A DNA stretch of 64,000 nucleotides, from contig NZ_CP108131.1 of NCBI RefSeq assembly GCF_036203305.1, positions 868,001-932,000 on the forward strand, in the 5' to 3' direction. Positions 25,514-34,287 of the stretch are shown piece after piece; the first letter of the stretch is position 1, and each line of letters opens with the position of its first letter. Source of the stretch: Streptomyces sp. NBC_00190 (GTDB taxonomy: Bacteria; Actinomycetota; Actinomycetes; Streptomycetales; Streptomycetaceae). The notes beneath the pieces were generated by a model. It had not been told where the DNA came from. It was given only the letters and a program-made list of their open reading frames with translations, and did no database searches. A program made the position numbers and the translations under genes.

Positions 25514-26653
25514 GTGATACCTAAGAGGTTCAGGCCCGCCGCCATCGCGGCCCTGACCGTAGCCGTGGCGTCCGGAAGCATGCTTGCGTACTCCGCGACC
25601 GCGGTTCCCGGACCCCGTGCGGCTGACCGTGCCACCGCCGACTCCTTCGCCCGCATGGCCGACGATGTGCTCTCGCAGCGCACGCAGGCCCTGGTCGAGG
25701 ACCAGCCGGGGCACCACGGCGGCGGCCAGGCCGGCCCGAAGACCCGTATGTCGGCCCAGCTGAAGAAGGACGAGGACGCCGCGATCCAGTCGCTGCGGTC
25801 CCGCAAGACGCGACTGGCGGAGCTCGGCGAGGCCTACACGGGCGCCGACACCCGCGTCGTCGTGGACCGGGCCACGGTCACCGGTGGGAAGGCCGTCGTC
25901 CAGGTCACCGAGCAGACCACCCTCACCTACAAGAAACTCCGGGGGGACGAGCCGGACACTACGGACATCGGGACGCGCTACGAGCTGACGCTCACCAGCA
26001 AGCGGGGAGGTGGCTGGGAGCTGACGTCGATCAAGTCGCAGGAGAAGGGCCCCGTCGCGGTCAACGAGCCCGTGGCGGCCCCGGCGAACGTCGTCAAGGA
26101 CGACGGCAACCAGTACCCGGACGGCACGCCGGCGTCCACGAAGTACCCCGCGACGCCGAAGCCCAAGGCCAAGACGGGTGGCGCCTACGACTACGCCGCG
26201 ATGGCGAAGTACGCGGAGAAGTACTGGAGCAACTACAACCCCGCGTACCGGAAGTACAACGGGGCAGGGGGTGACTGCACCAACTTCATCAGCCAGGCGT
26301 TGAAGGCGGGCGGCTGGAAGGCCGTTCCGGGCTCCTCGACGGACTACCGGAACTGGTGGTACGACGGCGCCCGCCAGAGCGACTCCTGGGTCGGTGTGAA
26401 CGAGTGGGCCTGGTTCACGCTGTCCAACCAGCGGGCCGCCAACCTGGCCAACGTCTACCAGGCGGACGTCGGTGACATCCTCCAGATGGACTTCAACCGG
26501 GACGGTTCCAAGGACCACTCCATGATGGTGACCTACCGCAGCAGCGCCGGGATGCCGTACCTCACGTACCACTCCACCAACACGTACCGTAAGTCCCTCG
26601 CGAGCATCATCGCGTCCTACCCGAACGCGACCTACTACGCGTACCGCACCTGA
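25514..26653 (+). CDS. Secreted amidase-domain (Amidase_6) protein
   Basis: A 379-residue secreted protein with a GTG start preceded by AAGGGG. The signal peptide spans about residues 1-32 and may be cleaved after the Ala-Thr-Ala region. A mixed linker region is followed by a C-terminal Amidase_6 domain from about residue 220. YAEKYWSNYNPAYRKYNGAGGDCTNFISQ contains the candidate catalytic Cys, and KDHSMMVTYR the His. Such domains act on amide bonds, possibly in cell-wall peptides. It is divergent from the penicillin-binding protein, which fits an envelope role. Confidence 0.82.
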   Translation: MIPKRFRPAAIAALTVAVASGSMLAYSATAVPGPRAADRATADSFARMADDVLSQRTQALVEDQPGHHGGGQAGPKTRMSAQLKKDEDAAIQSLRSRKTRLAELGEAYTGADTRVVVDRATVTGGKAVVQVTEQTTLTYKKLRGDEPDTTDIGTRYELTLTSKRGGGWELTSIKSQEKGPVAVNEPVAAPANVVKDDGNQYPDGTPASTKYPATPKPKAKTGGAYDYAAMAKYAEKYWSNYNPAYRKYNGAGGDCTNFISQALKAGGWKAVPGSSTDYRNWWYDGARQSDSWVGVNEWAWFTLSNQRAANLANVYQADVGDILQMDFNRDGSKDHSMMVTYRSSAGMPYLTYHSTNTYRKSLASIIASYPNATYYAYRT

Positions 26654-26722
26654 CGGGTGCCCTTCCGGTTCTCCTGCCGCGGTGGCTCCGCGGCAGGAGA
26701 ACCGGGCTGTACCCGTCAGGTG
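26647..26722. terminator. Long symmetric bidirectional terminator spanning two stop codons
   Basis: The inner arms are perfect 18-bp repeats (26665-26682 and 26688-26705) with a 5-base TGGCT loop. The outer arms, CACCTGACGGGT and ACCCGTCAGGTG (26647-26658 and 26711-26722), are a second perfect 12-bp repeat. The outer arms include the ends of both convergent genes, each reading ...ACC TGA. It should terminate both transcripts. Confidence 0.85.
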
Positions 26723-27864
26723 ACGCGGGAAGAGCGGTGGGAAAGGGTCGGACGGGGATCCAGGAAGCGGCCGGAGGCGGAGAACGCGGCCGCGTTGAAG
26801 CCCTCCTCCCGCATGTCGACCGCGGGAAACTCCTTGCAGGCGGTCTGCGGCTGGGCCGTGGAGCCGCCGAACCGGCAGGCGACGCCGGTGAGCCTGATGG
26901 TGATGAAGTCCGCGATCTGGGCTCCGAACTCGATGGGCTTCCCGCCGATGGTGATGTCCCCGACGCCGAATCCCTTGTCCGGCGGTACCTCGTAGACAGC
27001 GCGGACACGGTGCTCCGCGTCGCCTCTCACATAGGTCCAGTAGCTCTTGGGGTCGGAGCCGTCCGGCGTCTCCCAGCCGTCCGTCGACAGGTCGTCGATG
27101 TACAGGCCCACCGGGTCGGCGAGGCTGATGTCGGCCTTCTGGCGGGCCAGGGCGTTGACTCCCGCGCCGATATGGGGATCGCTGTTGCGCTCTGCGGCAC
27201 CGTACTTGCTGCAGCCGATGAGCTCCTGCTCGGTGGTCAGCTCCTGGCCGTCGATGACGCGCCGGATGGTGGCTGCCGCAGCCAATTCGATCTCTGCGCC
27301 CAGGGTGTTGTTCGGCTGGATCAGGTGCATCGCGCCGTGACTCGTGGAGTTGTTCCACTTGTTGCGCGGCTGGTACCTGCCGCTGGGCGAGAACAGATCC
27401 TCCTTGCGTACGTCCGGGCTGATGAATTCCTGGTAGAGCTCGAACACTTTGTCCGGGTTCGTCTGCGCCAGGACCTCCCAGTACTCGGGGCCTTCACAGG
27501 TGAACGTGACCCGGGTGATCTTTCCTGGGCCGTCGCGGGTGACGCTCCACTCGCAGTACTCGTCCTGCACGTCACGGCTGGCGTCGGCGCGCTGCCACCG
27601 CTGGAGGTCACCGACGGAAGTGATCTTGATGATGCGGGGGAACGCGGTCCATGTGATGGGGGCGCGCTGAGCGTCCGCAGCCGTGTCCGTGCTGGTCAGG
27701 TTGTAGAACTGCGGTCTCGGGCTGTCATTCAGTACCTGGTGGGGATCAGGGCCCTGAACGGCTTCGTCGACCGTGTCGGAGATGAACGAGTTCCAGGCCT
27801 TGCGGCCGAAGTCGTCCAGGTCGTCGAGGTTGCCGGGAGGCCCGTAGGCATCCAGTGTGGCCAT
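26716..27864 (-). CDS. Unrecognised 382-residue protein, last gene of metzincin operon
   Basis: I do not recognise this family. It lacks a signal peptide and membrane segments. Visible features are an acidic N-terminus (PPGNLDDLDDFGRKAWNSF), a WTAFPRIIKI strand, QDEYCEWSVTRD, a striking VTFTCEGPEYWEVLAQTNPD, an NNSTSHGAMHLIQPNNTLGAEIELAAAATIRR stretch, and late Cys residues. The many aromatic and His residues could form a metal or cofactor site. It is the fourth gene of a same-strand set, 48 bases after the 553-residue protein. The name of the operon reflects its neighbour, not this protein. Confidence 0.75.
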   Translation of the reverse strand: MATLDAYGPPGNLDDLDDFGRKAWNSFISDTVDEAVQGPDPHQVLNDSPRPQFYNLTSTDTAADAQRAPITWTAFPRIIKITSVGDLQRWQRADASRDVQDEYCEWSVTRDGPGKITRVTFTCEGPEYWEVLAQTNPDKVFELYQEFISPDVRKEDLFSPSGRYQPRNKWNNSTSHGAMHLIQPNNTLGAEIELAAAATIRRVIDGQELTTEQELIGCSKYGAAERNSDPHIGAGVNALARQKADISLADPVGLYIDDLSTDGWETPDGSDPKSYWTYVRGDAEHRVRAVYEVPPDKGFGVGDITIGGKPIEFGAQIADFITIRLTGVACRFGGSTAQPQTACKEFPAVDMREEGFNAAAFSASGRFLDPRPTLSHRSSRVT

Positions 27865-27912
27865 GGCGTTCTCCTTGCTCGTGATGCCGTGCCGGCCGGC
27901 GAGGGGTCGGCT

Positions 27913-29574
27913 TCAGGTGAGCTCCGCGACGGTTGCGTCCTCGCGCATCGCGAGCGGTGGGGCACCGGACGGGATGTCGGTGACCGGCAGGGTGAGCTCG
28001 AACTCATTGAGTTTCATGAGGCGGAACCGCCGACGGCGGGACTCTGCCAGCCGGACGTAGTCGTCGAATCCGGATGCGGTCCGGATCTGTTGGGTGACGT
28101 TGCGCAGATAGGCGTCCACCCGCTGTCCGAACACCGTCTGCCAGGCGTCGTCGGGTACCTGCCAGTGCGCCGTGAAGCGGCCTTCCGGAGTGTCGGCGGC
28201 CAGGGTTCGCGTTCGCGTGGCGTCCACGATGGCCTGGGCCACTGTGTCGCACAGCTCCGCCGCCTTCGTCGGCGTGGTCGGCACGTACTGCATGAGGAGG
28301 CTGCGGGCAGGGCTGAAGACCGGGTTGGGGAAGTCCACCATCAGCACGCAGGCGGCGAACTTCGCCGAGATGAGCCCCTTGCGGACCATCTGCCGGACGA
28401 CCTCGTTGTCCTCGTGGGCGGCCTCGGGCACCACGAAGGCGAAGAACGTGTCGCCCGGCTGCGAGAAGGCGCTGCACGTCTCCTCCAGCCGGAAGCCGAA
28501 CCGGGTCAGGCCGGCCAGATAGCGGGCGGCCGGTGCCCTGGGCGGGGCGGACTGCGTGGACAGGCGAAGGTCATCGAACAGGACGTCCTGGTTCAGCCAG
28601 AAGCCCGTGGGCAGCGTCAGCTCGGGGCCGTCCGCCGTGACGTTGCTGCTCTGCCTGTCGGTACTGGTGAGGTTGACCGTGGTGCTGGTGAACAGGTGGC
28701 GCAGCAGCCGGTCGGGATGGTCCACGACGCCGTTCGCGGTGACCGCGGCCAGGCGGGCCGTCGTCCACCGGGTGACGAGGGACCTGACCGTCAGTTCCAG
28801 CCGCTCGGCTCCGATGGTCTGCTGGAACAGCTGGTCATGGCGCAGCGGGTCGTCTTCGGCCAGCCGGATCGTGGCCCGCTCGGACTGCCAGTTGTTCCAG
28901 GGGATCCTCAGCTCTTTCATCACGACGCTGCCGTTGACGTGACTGTCGAAGCATCCCTTGCCCCGCGAGTCGGGCTCCAGCGCATCCCAGGAGTTGCCCG
29001 CCCACACCCAGCTGGATCCGAACCGGGCATAGAAGTTGAAGACGCGCGCTCCGGGATCCCACGCCGCGACCTGGAGGAATCCCTCCTCGGGGTCACCACC
29101 GGCCTGGGTGCTGACCAGAAGGTCGACCTGGCTGCCTGCCACCGCGGTGGTGATCACGAATCGCATGTCGCGCTCGCCGATGGCGTCCGGCGGGATCTGC
29201 CCGGCCTCGCTGACCAGATACACCTTGCGTGAGGCGGCTGCCGTCGCGGGGAGTTCGGACAACAGTTCCTGCACGGTCGTCGGGAACCTGCCCGCGCGGA
29301 AGAACCCGACCGCCATCGGGTCGCCCAAAGCCGCCAGTTCCTCGTCATTGACGGGCCGCGCCCGGTCATCCCTGCCGCTGATCCTGCGGTACAGCGACCC
29401 CGGCTCCAGCGCGGTGGAGCCGGGTCCGCAGCCGTCGTCGGCGATGTCAGGCCCCGACGGGGAGTGGCCGGACGGGTCGTCCGAGGCAGCCGAGGAGCGG
29501 ACGGCGTCGACGTCCGCGACGGGGGTAGTCCTCATCCAGGCGGTCGCCCGCCGCAGCTGCGTGTGGTCGGGCAT
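27913..29574 (-). CDS. Unrecognised 553-residue protein, third gene of metzincin operon
   Basis: I do not recognise this family. From the ATG of MPDHTQLRRATAW it is a soluble protein with a linker rich in Ser, Asp and Gly, then a mixed alpha/beta region with a beta-rich core (VNFYARF-like strands, SSWVWAGNSWDAL, HVNGSVVMKELRIPWNNWQSE). The C-terminal half contains FAFVVPEAAHEDNEVVRQMVRKGLISAKFAACVLMVDFPNPVFS. No signal peptide, transmembrane helix or known catalytic motif can be seen. A longer reading from 29649 is possible, but the chosen ATG has GGAG upstream. A gap of 146 bases separates it from the gene before. Confidence 0.72.
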   Translation of the reverse strand: MPDHTQLRRATAWMRTTPVADVDAVRSSAASDDPSGHSPSGPDIADDGCGPGSTALEPGSLYRRISGRDDRARPVNDEELAALGDPMAVGFFRAGRFPTTVQELLSELPATAAASRKVYLVSEAGQIPPDAIGERDMRFVITTAVAGSQVDLLVSTQAGGDPEEGFLQVAAWDPGARVFNFYARFGSSWVWAGNSWDALEPDSRGKGCFDSHVNGSVVMKELRIPWNNWQSERATIRLAEDDPLRHDQLFQQTIGAERLELTVRSLVTRWTTARLAAVTANGVVDHPDRLLRHLFTSTTVNLTSTDRQSSNVTADGPELTLPTGFWLNQDVLFDDLRLSTQSAPPRAPAARYLAGLTRFGFRLEETCSAFSQPGDTFFAFVVPEAAHEDNEVVRQMVRKGLISAKFAACVLMVDFPNPVFSPARSLLMQYVPTTPTKAAELCDTVAQAIVDATRTRTLAADTPEGRFTAHWQVPDDAWQTVFGQRVDAYLRNVTQQIRTASGFDDYVRLAESRRRRFRLMKLNEFELTLPVTDIPSGAPPLAMREDATVAELT

Positions 29575-29720
29575 GGCCACTCCGCTCCCACAAAGCTCCC
29601 ACGAACAGGAATTTCCCATTGGGGCTGAATAGTCAGTGCATGCATGCATACCCAGTCAGGAATACCTGTCGCGGCCGCGGCCGCAGATCCACTCCGATGG
29701 TCCACCTGCGCGATCGGCAG

Positions 29721-30275
29721 TCAACACACCGTCACATCGGCCGTAGCGGTGAGGATGCCGCGCGGCACGCGGCTGATCAGGTCCAGCAGGAGGTCGTGTT
29801 CATCGTCGCGTTGCCCGAAGCGTCCGAACCACTGCTCAGGATGTGCGCTCTCGGTGGAGAAGGTCAGCCGGTACCGGTACCGGCCCTTTTCCGCGGGCCG
29901 GAACTGGGCGAAGGCGGTCAAGGGCATCGAGGCAGACCCTCCGGCGTCCGTAGGGTCGAAGCCCTCGCCCGGGGGAAGCCGGCAGAAGTGTGACTCCAGC
30001 AACGGGCCGACGAGGGGGTCCTCCACCCATGGCTCGGCGATGACCTGTCCGCCGAACAGGACCGCGGTGCGGTAGTGGGGGAAACGTATCCCCGCCTCGG
30101 AACCGTCGAGTACACCGACGATCCACACGCCCGTATCGCTGACGTTGCGCAGTTCCACTTCGACGGGAACCGGCTCGCCGACGGAGTACGGGCCCTCCGC
30201 CGCGCGCAGGACGAGGCGGAGGGCGGCGGCCGCCCGGCCGCCACCCCCGCTGTCGGAGAGAGGGGGATCGCCCAT
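29721..30275 (-). CDS. Predicted Ig-like-fold protein, second gene of metzincin operon
   Basis: A 184-residue protein whose core LRLVLRAAEGPYSVGEPVPVEVELRNVSDTGVWIVGVL follows the pattern of an Ig-like beta-sandwich: a strand, a GEPV turn, then VELRN. A similar stretch occurs in the upstream metalloprotease (LELRSNPSFLFGEPVVIEVKLA), so the two may carry related domains. No signal peptide is visible. AAGGGGAAG lies upstream of the ATG at 30275. An inhibitor or substrate-capture role for the protease is conceivable but unproven. Confidence 0.68.
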   Translation of the reverse strand: MGDPPLSDSGGGGRAAAALRLVLRAAEGPYSVGEPVPVEVELRNVSDTGVWIVGVLDGSEAGIRFPHYRTAVLFGGQVIAEPWVEDPLVGPLLESHFCRLPPGEGFDPTDAGGSASMPLTAFAQFRPAEKGRYRYRLTFSTESAHPEQWFGRFGQRDDEHDLLLDLISRVPRGILTATADVTVC

Positions 30276-30324
30276 GGGGACTTCCCCTTGGGTGCCACAC
30301 ATGGCTCGCGCCGGTTCTCCGGTC

Positions 30325-32535
30325 CTACGGACGGGTGACCGCTTCCTTGGTCCGTTCGGCCTGTGCCTGGATGTCCCGCATGACGTGGGGGTTGAGGCTC
30401 TTGCGGCGGAAGACGTCCACCATCTCGTCCATGACACGTGTCGCCCGCTGCGGATCGCCCGCCTCGGCCTCCACCCGGGCCAGCCGCCGCATCGCCTGGC
30501 CAAGAGTGATGTTGTCGACGCCCTGCTCACCGACAGAGGCTTCCACGACCTTGTTGAGCTGGCTGATGCTCTCGTCGGTGTTGGCACGGCGGGTGCGCAG
30601 CTTCTTGTCAGCGGTGAGGTCCTTGAAGTCCCGTGACGCGTTGAAGCCCTTGACCAGGCGCGAGTACACGGCGAGGGGGTGGTCGGGGTAGCGGTCCAGG
30701 ACCTCGTCAAGGGCCTCGTTCCCGGACTTGAGGGTCTCGGCGTGGGAGCCCAGCAGGTAGAAGAGCGTGCCCTGCTCGTCACCGGACATCAACTCGGCGA
30801 CGGCCTCGTCCGCGTCGCTGCGGGGCGAGCGGACCGTGAGCTGGTGGACCTGGGAGAGCACCCGCGAGCCGTCTGCCGCGTAGTACTGGGCCCGCAGTTG
30901 GTACCGGCCGGGCTGCTGGAAGTAGAAGCCGTCCTTGCCGTAACCGATGTAGGCACTCTCGTAGATCGCTGACCGGTCGGCGTCCAGGACCGTCTGGCGC
31001 TCCTCGTCGACGCAGCGGATCAGCGCGGGCCGGTAGACCTTCGCCTCTCCCGAAGGGGTGCGGATGGCTACGGTGACGAACCCGTCCTTCGGGTGCAGTC
31101 GGCCGTGCGTCACGCATCCGCGCAGATCGGCGGTAGCCAGCTTGACTTCGATCACGACCGGCTCGCCGAACAGGAAGGACGGGTTGGAGCGCAGTTCCAG
31201 GGTGAGGCCGGAGTTGTCGATGACCGGGTTGTCGAAAAGGTCCACGTCGATCTCGGCCGCCCCCACACCGAACGGGTTGCTGCCCATGATCACGTCACGG
31301 TAGAAGCCGTGCCGCAGATGAACGAGTTCACTGTCGGTGAACTGGAAGGGGAAGTCGGCCCAGTAGGCGGCCTGCCCGCCGGGTGCCGGCGGTGGGGGCT
31401 GGTAGTTCTGCACATAGTTCATCCAGGACCGGTCTCCGAACCCGCCGTTCGGGCCGAGCGGTTGTGGCGGGTTGGCGAGATTTTTCTGCCAGGAGTGCAG
31501 CAGGTTGAAGGCGTGCCCGAGTTCGTGGACGTGGGTGCGCAACTGCGCCCGCCGGCTGGCCGGGTCTTCGCCCTTGATCGCGTCGTGGAACGCCGCGAAG
31601 CCCTGCCTCTGGAAGGCCCCGCCGGCATCGAACATGATGCCCCGGACGCCGTCCTCGACGTACGAGGTGGCCAGCAGTTGCCATACCTGCCACCGGGGAG
31701 CGTCCCGCCACAGGCTGAAGTGGTTGACCATGGCGTTGTGCAACTCCGCGTCGCTCCACCTCGCGTCCGGGCCGGCGGCATCGGTGGGAATGACGTTGGG
31801 CGTCCCGGCGAGCTGGATCTCGATCCCCGCCTCCGCGTACGCGGCGGGCACGGTCAGGAGACGTGCCGGACTCGAAGGCGGCTGTGGCAGGGACCCGGTG
31901 TCGTACGAGACGAACGGGACCGTACCCGCCACGGAGTCCTGTTCGAGCTGGACGCTGCGGAAGTGCGGCGAGACGAACGAGCACAGGTAGCTCGCGCTGG
32001 GACCCCCGCCGTCGGTGGAGAACGTGACGGTGGCCGGGCTCGGCGGGACGGCTCCGTTCGCACTCCGGACCATGGTCACTTCGACGTGCGGGGATACGAC
32101 GGGAAAGCTGAACTTCCCCTGTCCGGAGAGTTTCACCAAGCCCTCGGCGGCGGTGGCTGTCGGCGCCTCCACGACGAACGAACCGACGTAGCTGGTCGTC
32201 GCTCCACTGGTCTGGAAGAAGTCTCCGCTGATCCGTTTCATGGGCCGCGGACCGTCCACGTCCACGCGCAGTTCGAGCTGTGCCGCGACTCCGACGCTGC
32301 GGTAGCGCCCACTGACGCCTGTCCGCACCGGCGAACCGTCCGCCTGCGACACAGCCTGCGCCTCGAGTCTCGCCACGCGGGCCCTGAGCTGGAACATGTC
32401 CTCGGCCTCCGGCTCCACGGGCGCGGATTCCACACCCCTGCTCTGCTCAGCCCTCTGGATCAGCTCTTCGAGGTCGTTCCTCTCGGCCGGCCGGGCCGGC
32501 CCGTCCAGCGTCGTGGGGTCCGAGATGATGGACAT
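30325..32535 (-). CDS. Metzincin-like zinc metalloprotease, first gene of unknown operon
   Basis: A 736-residue protein. H337-E-L-G-H341-AFNLL-H347 is a HExxHxxxxxH zinc site, and SWMNY with Met372 fits a metzincin Met-turn, so a Zn peptidase is well supported. An N-terminal coiled region (about residues 15-65) precedes a beta-rich domain. After the catalytic domain come an Ig-like domain (LTLELRSNPSFLFGEPVVIEVKLA) and a C-terminal helical, TPR-like region (residues 600 on). No signal peptide is seen, so either it stays in the cytoplasm or another route exports it. AAGGAG precedes the ATG. Its partners downstream have no known function. Confidence 0.82.
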   Translation of the reverse strand: MSIISDPTTLDGPARPAERNDLEELIQRAEQSRGVESAPVEPEAEDMFQLRARVARLEAQAVSQADGSPVRTGVSGRYRSVGVAAQLELRVDVDGPRPMKRISGDFFQTSGATTSYVGSFVVEAPTATAAEGLVKLSGQGKFSFPVVSPHVEVTMVRSANGAVPPSPATVTFSTDGGGPSASYLCSFVSPHFRSVQLEQDSVAGTVPFVSYDTGSLPQPPSSPARLLTVPAAYAEAGIEIQLAGTPNVIPTDAAGPDARWSDAELHNAMVNHFSLWRDAPRWQVWQLLATSYVEDGVRGIMFDAGGAFQRQGFAAFHDAIKGEDPASRRAQLRTHVHELGHAFNLLHSWQKNLANPPQPLGPNGGFGDRSWMNYVQNYQPPPPAPGGQAAYWADFPFQFTDSELVHLRHGFYRDVIMGSNPFGVGAAEIDVDLFDNPVIDNSGLTLELRSNPSFLFGEPVVIEVKLATADLRGCVTHGRLHPKDGFVTVAIRTPSGEAKVYRPALIRCVDEERQTVLDADRSAIYESAYIGYGKDGFYFQQPGRYQLRAQYYAADGSRVLSQVHQLTVRSPRSDADEAVAELMSGDEQGTLFYLLGSHAETLKSGNEALDEVLDRYPDHPLAVYSRLVKGFNASRDFKDLTADKKLRTRRANTDESISQLNKVVEASVGEQGVDNITLGQAMRRLARVEAEAGDPQRATRVMDEMVDVFRRKSLNPHVMRDIQAQAERTKEAVTRP

Positions 32536-32755
32536 GGCTGCTGACTCCTTGCCGGATTCGATCGAGCGGTCATCCGTGCGAGCGGGGGTGCGCGACCTGA
32601 ACCGTGCTCGATTCGACCCGCAAAGAGGCGAGGTACGTGGCTACGCGACCACCCGCCGATGAGCGACCCGGGAGAAGCCGTTCCGGGCCGGTACCACCAG
32701 CGTCCGTCCGCCGCGAGAGGGCCGCAACCGGGCACGGCGCGCCCCGGCGGGTATG

Positions 32756-33565
32756 TCAGACGGTCCCGACGGCGCGGGGCCCGGTCCGGTGCTGTGCCGC
32801 GGCTCCCAGCACGCACAGGACGCTGACCAGCAGCGCCCATGCGCCGAACTTCTGCAGCGACACCGGCTCCCAGCCGTCCAGCTGGTACGGGTACCGCCAG
32901 GCACCGGCGTAGGTGGCGATGTTCTCCGCCAGCCAGAGGAAGAAGCCGATCAGAACGAAGCTCACTGGCATCGGCATCCAGTAGGTGTGCTTCCCCACGG
33001 TGTAGTGCACCCGGGCGGCCGCGGTGACGGCGACCAGCAGGGCGGCGAGCGGCCAGCGCAGGTCCGGCAGCCAGTGATGGCTGATGAAGTTCACGTACAG
33101 TGCGCCGGCCACCACCGCGGTCGCGGCCGGACGATACCCGCTCAGCTCCAGCCTGAGCAGCCGCCATACGGCGCAGATGTAGCTGCCGACGGCCGCGTAG
33201 AGAAAGCCGCCGTAGAGGGGAACGCCACCGAACTTCAGTAGCGCGGGCTCCGGATACGACCAGGAGCCGAGGGACACCTTCACGTACTCGAAGACCAGGC
33301 CCAGCAGGTGGCAACCGGCGATCACCGCGAGGTCCCGTCCGCGCTCCCAGCCGATCAGGTGGAAGACCAGGCTGAGCAGGACTCCGTAGCCGAACAGCAG
33401 GTCGTAGCGCGCCACGGGCAGTTCGGGGAGCAGCCCGGACAGGCCCACGCCGGCGAGCAGGGCCACCGCGAACGCGCAGGCGGCGGCCTGCCGCAGGCCG
33501 AAGCGGACCAGTTGGCGCAGGGCGTGGACCACCCGGTGAACGGTGGCGATTCCAGCATTGGGCAT
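32756..33565 (-). CDS. DUF817 integral membrane protein
   Basis: A 269-residue protein with about eight hydrophobic helices and the DUF817 signature region LVFEYVKVSLGSWSYPEP and KHTYWMPMPVSFVLIGFFLWLAENIATYAGAWRYP. The conserved Glu, His and Trp residues in helices suggest a small-molecule or lipid role, but no function is established. It lies 220 bases upstream of the metzincin gene on the same strand, with no clear hairpin between. Twin palindromes at 33684-33711 lie in its upstream region. Confidence 0.8.
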   Translation of the reverse strand: MPNAGIATVHRVVHALRQLVRFGLRQAAACAFAVALLAGVGLSGLLPELPVARYDLLFGYGVLLSLVFHLIGWERGRDLAVIAGCHLLGLVFEYVKVSLGSWSYPEPALLKFGGVPLYGGFLYAAVGSYICAVWRLLRLELSGYRPAATAVVAGALYVNFISHHWLPDLRWPLAALLVAVTAAARVHYTVGKHTYWMPMPVSFVLIGFFLWLAENIATYAGAWRYPYQLDGWEPVSLQKFGAWALLVSVLCVLGAAAQHRTGPRAVGTV

Positions 33566-33683
33566 GCCGTTCAGGACGCACGCGGGGTGTGCGTGGTTCG
33601 GGCCGCGGCACGTCTCATCACCGAGGAATGGATGCCGCTGCGGAATGGATTCTCCTTATGCGTGCATCTACGCGTGAATGATC

Positions 33684-33711
33684 GTGAATTCACCCCATGG
33701 TATGAATTCAT
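33684..33711. promoter_or_regulatory. Twin 10-bp palindromes upstream of DUF817 gene
   Basis: GTGAATTCAC (33684-33693) and ATGAATTCAT (33702-33711) are each perfect palindromes, centres 18 bp apart. They lie in a locally AT-rich part of the 244-base gap between the DUF817 gene and the frameshifted gene at 33810. Likely an operator for an unidentified dimeric regulator. Confidence 0.45.
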
Positions 33712-33809
33712 CCGCCTCCCCCTGAGGCTTCCACACCCGGCTCACCAGAATCTCGTTCGAGCCTTCACGCTCGCAAGGCTTCGGGGTGGCGGTCACGAGA
33801 GGGGGCGGC

Positions 33810-34287
33810 ATGCGTTCCGATGCCGAGTACGTCGCCATCAAAGACCGTGCTCTCGGGCGGCTGTTCGCCATTCCGGGGGTCGTCGTCGTGGGGATCGGCG
33901 GGCGCGAGCGAGGTGGCAGGGCCACTGGTGAGCGGACCATCCGGGTCTTCGTCGCGCACAAGCGCGCCCCGGCTCCAGCGCGCGGCGATGCCGAGCGTCG
34001 TCGGTGACGGCCGACTGGTCCGCCCCCGCACGTCGCTGCTGCGCGAGGGCTACGACGCGGGACGGCAGTACTTCGTCAACGAGGAGGAGGTCCCGCAGGC
34101 CGGCACCAAGGTCACCCTCGCGTACAACCGGACCCGCTGGCACGACGGCCGTGTCGCGCTCTGGCTGAGTGCCCGCACCTACGCGGGCCGCGGCGAGGGC
34201 TCCAGCGGCCTGGCCTTCGACCACCTCGCCGACACCCGGCCGCCGGGCCAGGCCGCGCCCGGCCCGCCCCCGTCAGGAACCGGCTGA
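33810..34287 (+). pseudogene. Frameshifted small actinobacterial protein
   Basis: The ATG at 33810 with GAGGGGG upstream begins MRSDAEYVAIKDRALGRLFAIPGVVVVGIGGRERG, a pattern I associate with a family of small actinobacterial proteins, and reads through RVFVAHKRAPAPARG before ending in ERRR and a stop at 34007. A different frame carries on from about 33989 with AMPSVVGDGRLVRPRTSLLREGYDAGRQYFVNEEE to 34287. Joined, these give about 158 residues, so there is one net frame change near 33965-33990. It could be real decay or a sequencing error. The end overlaps the SHOCT gene by 15 bases. Confidence 0.65.

Noticed and set aside
26737..29232. Long plus-strand open frame of about 830 codons opposite the metzincin operon
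   Set aside because: Antisense to two convincing minus-strand genes, with composition typical of a GC shadow.
29635..29660. TGCATGCATGCA as an operator
   Set aside because: A short simple repeat in the gap upstream of the 553-residue gene, with no second copy and no neighbour regulator.
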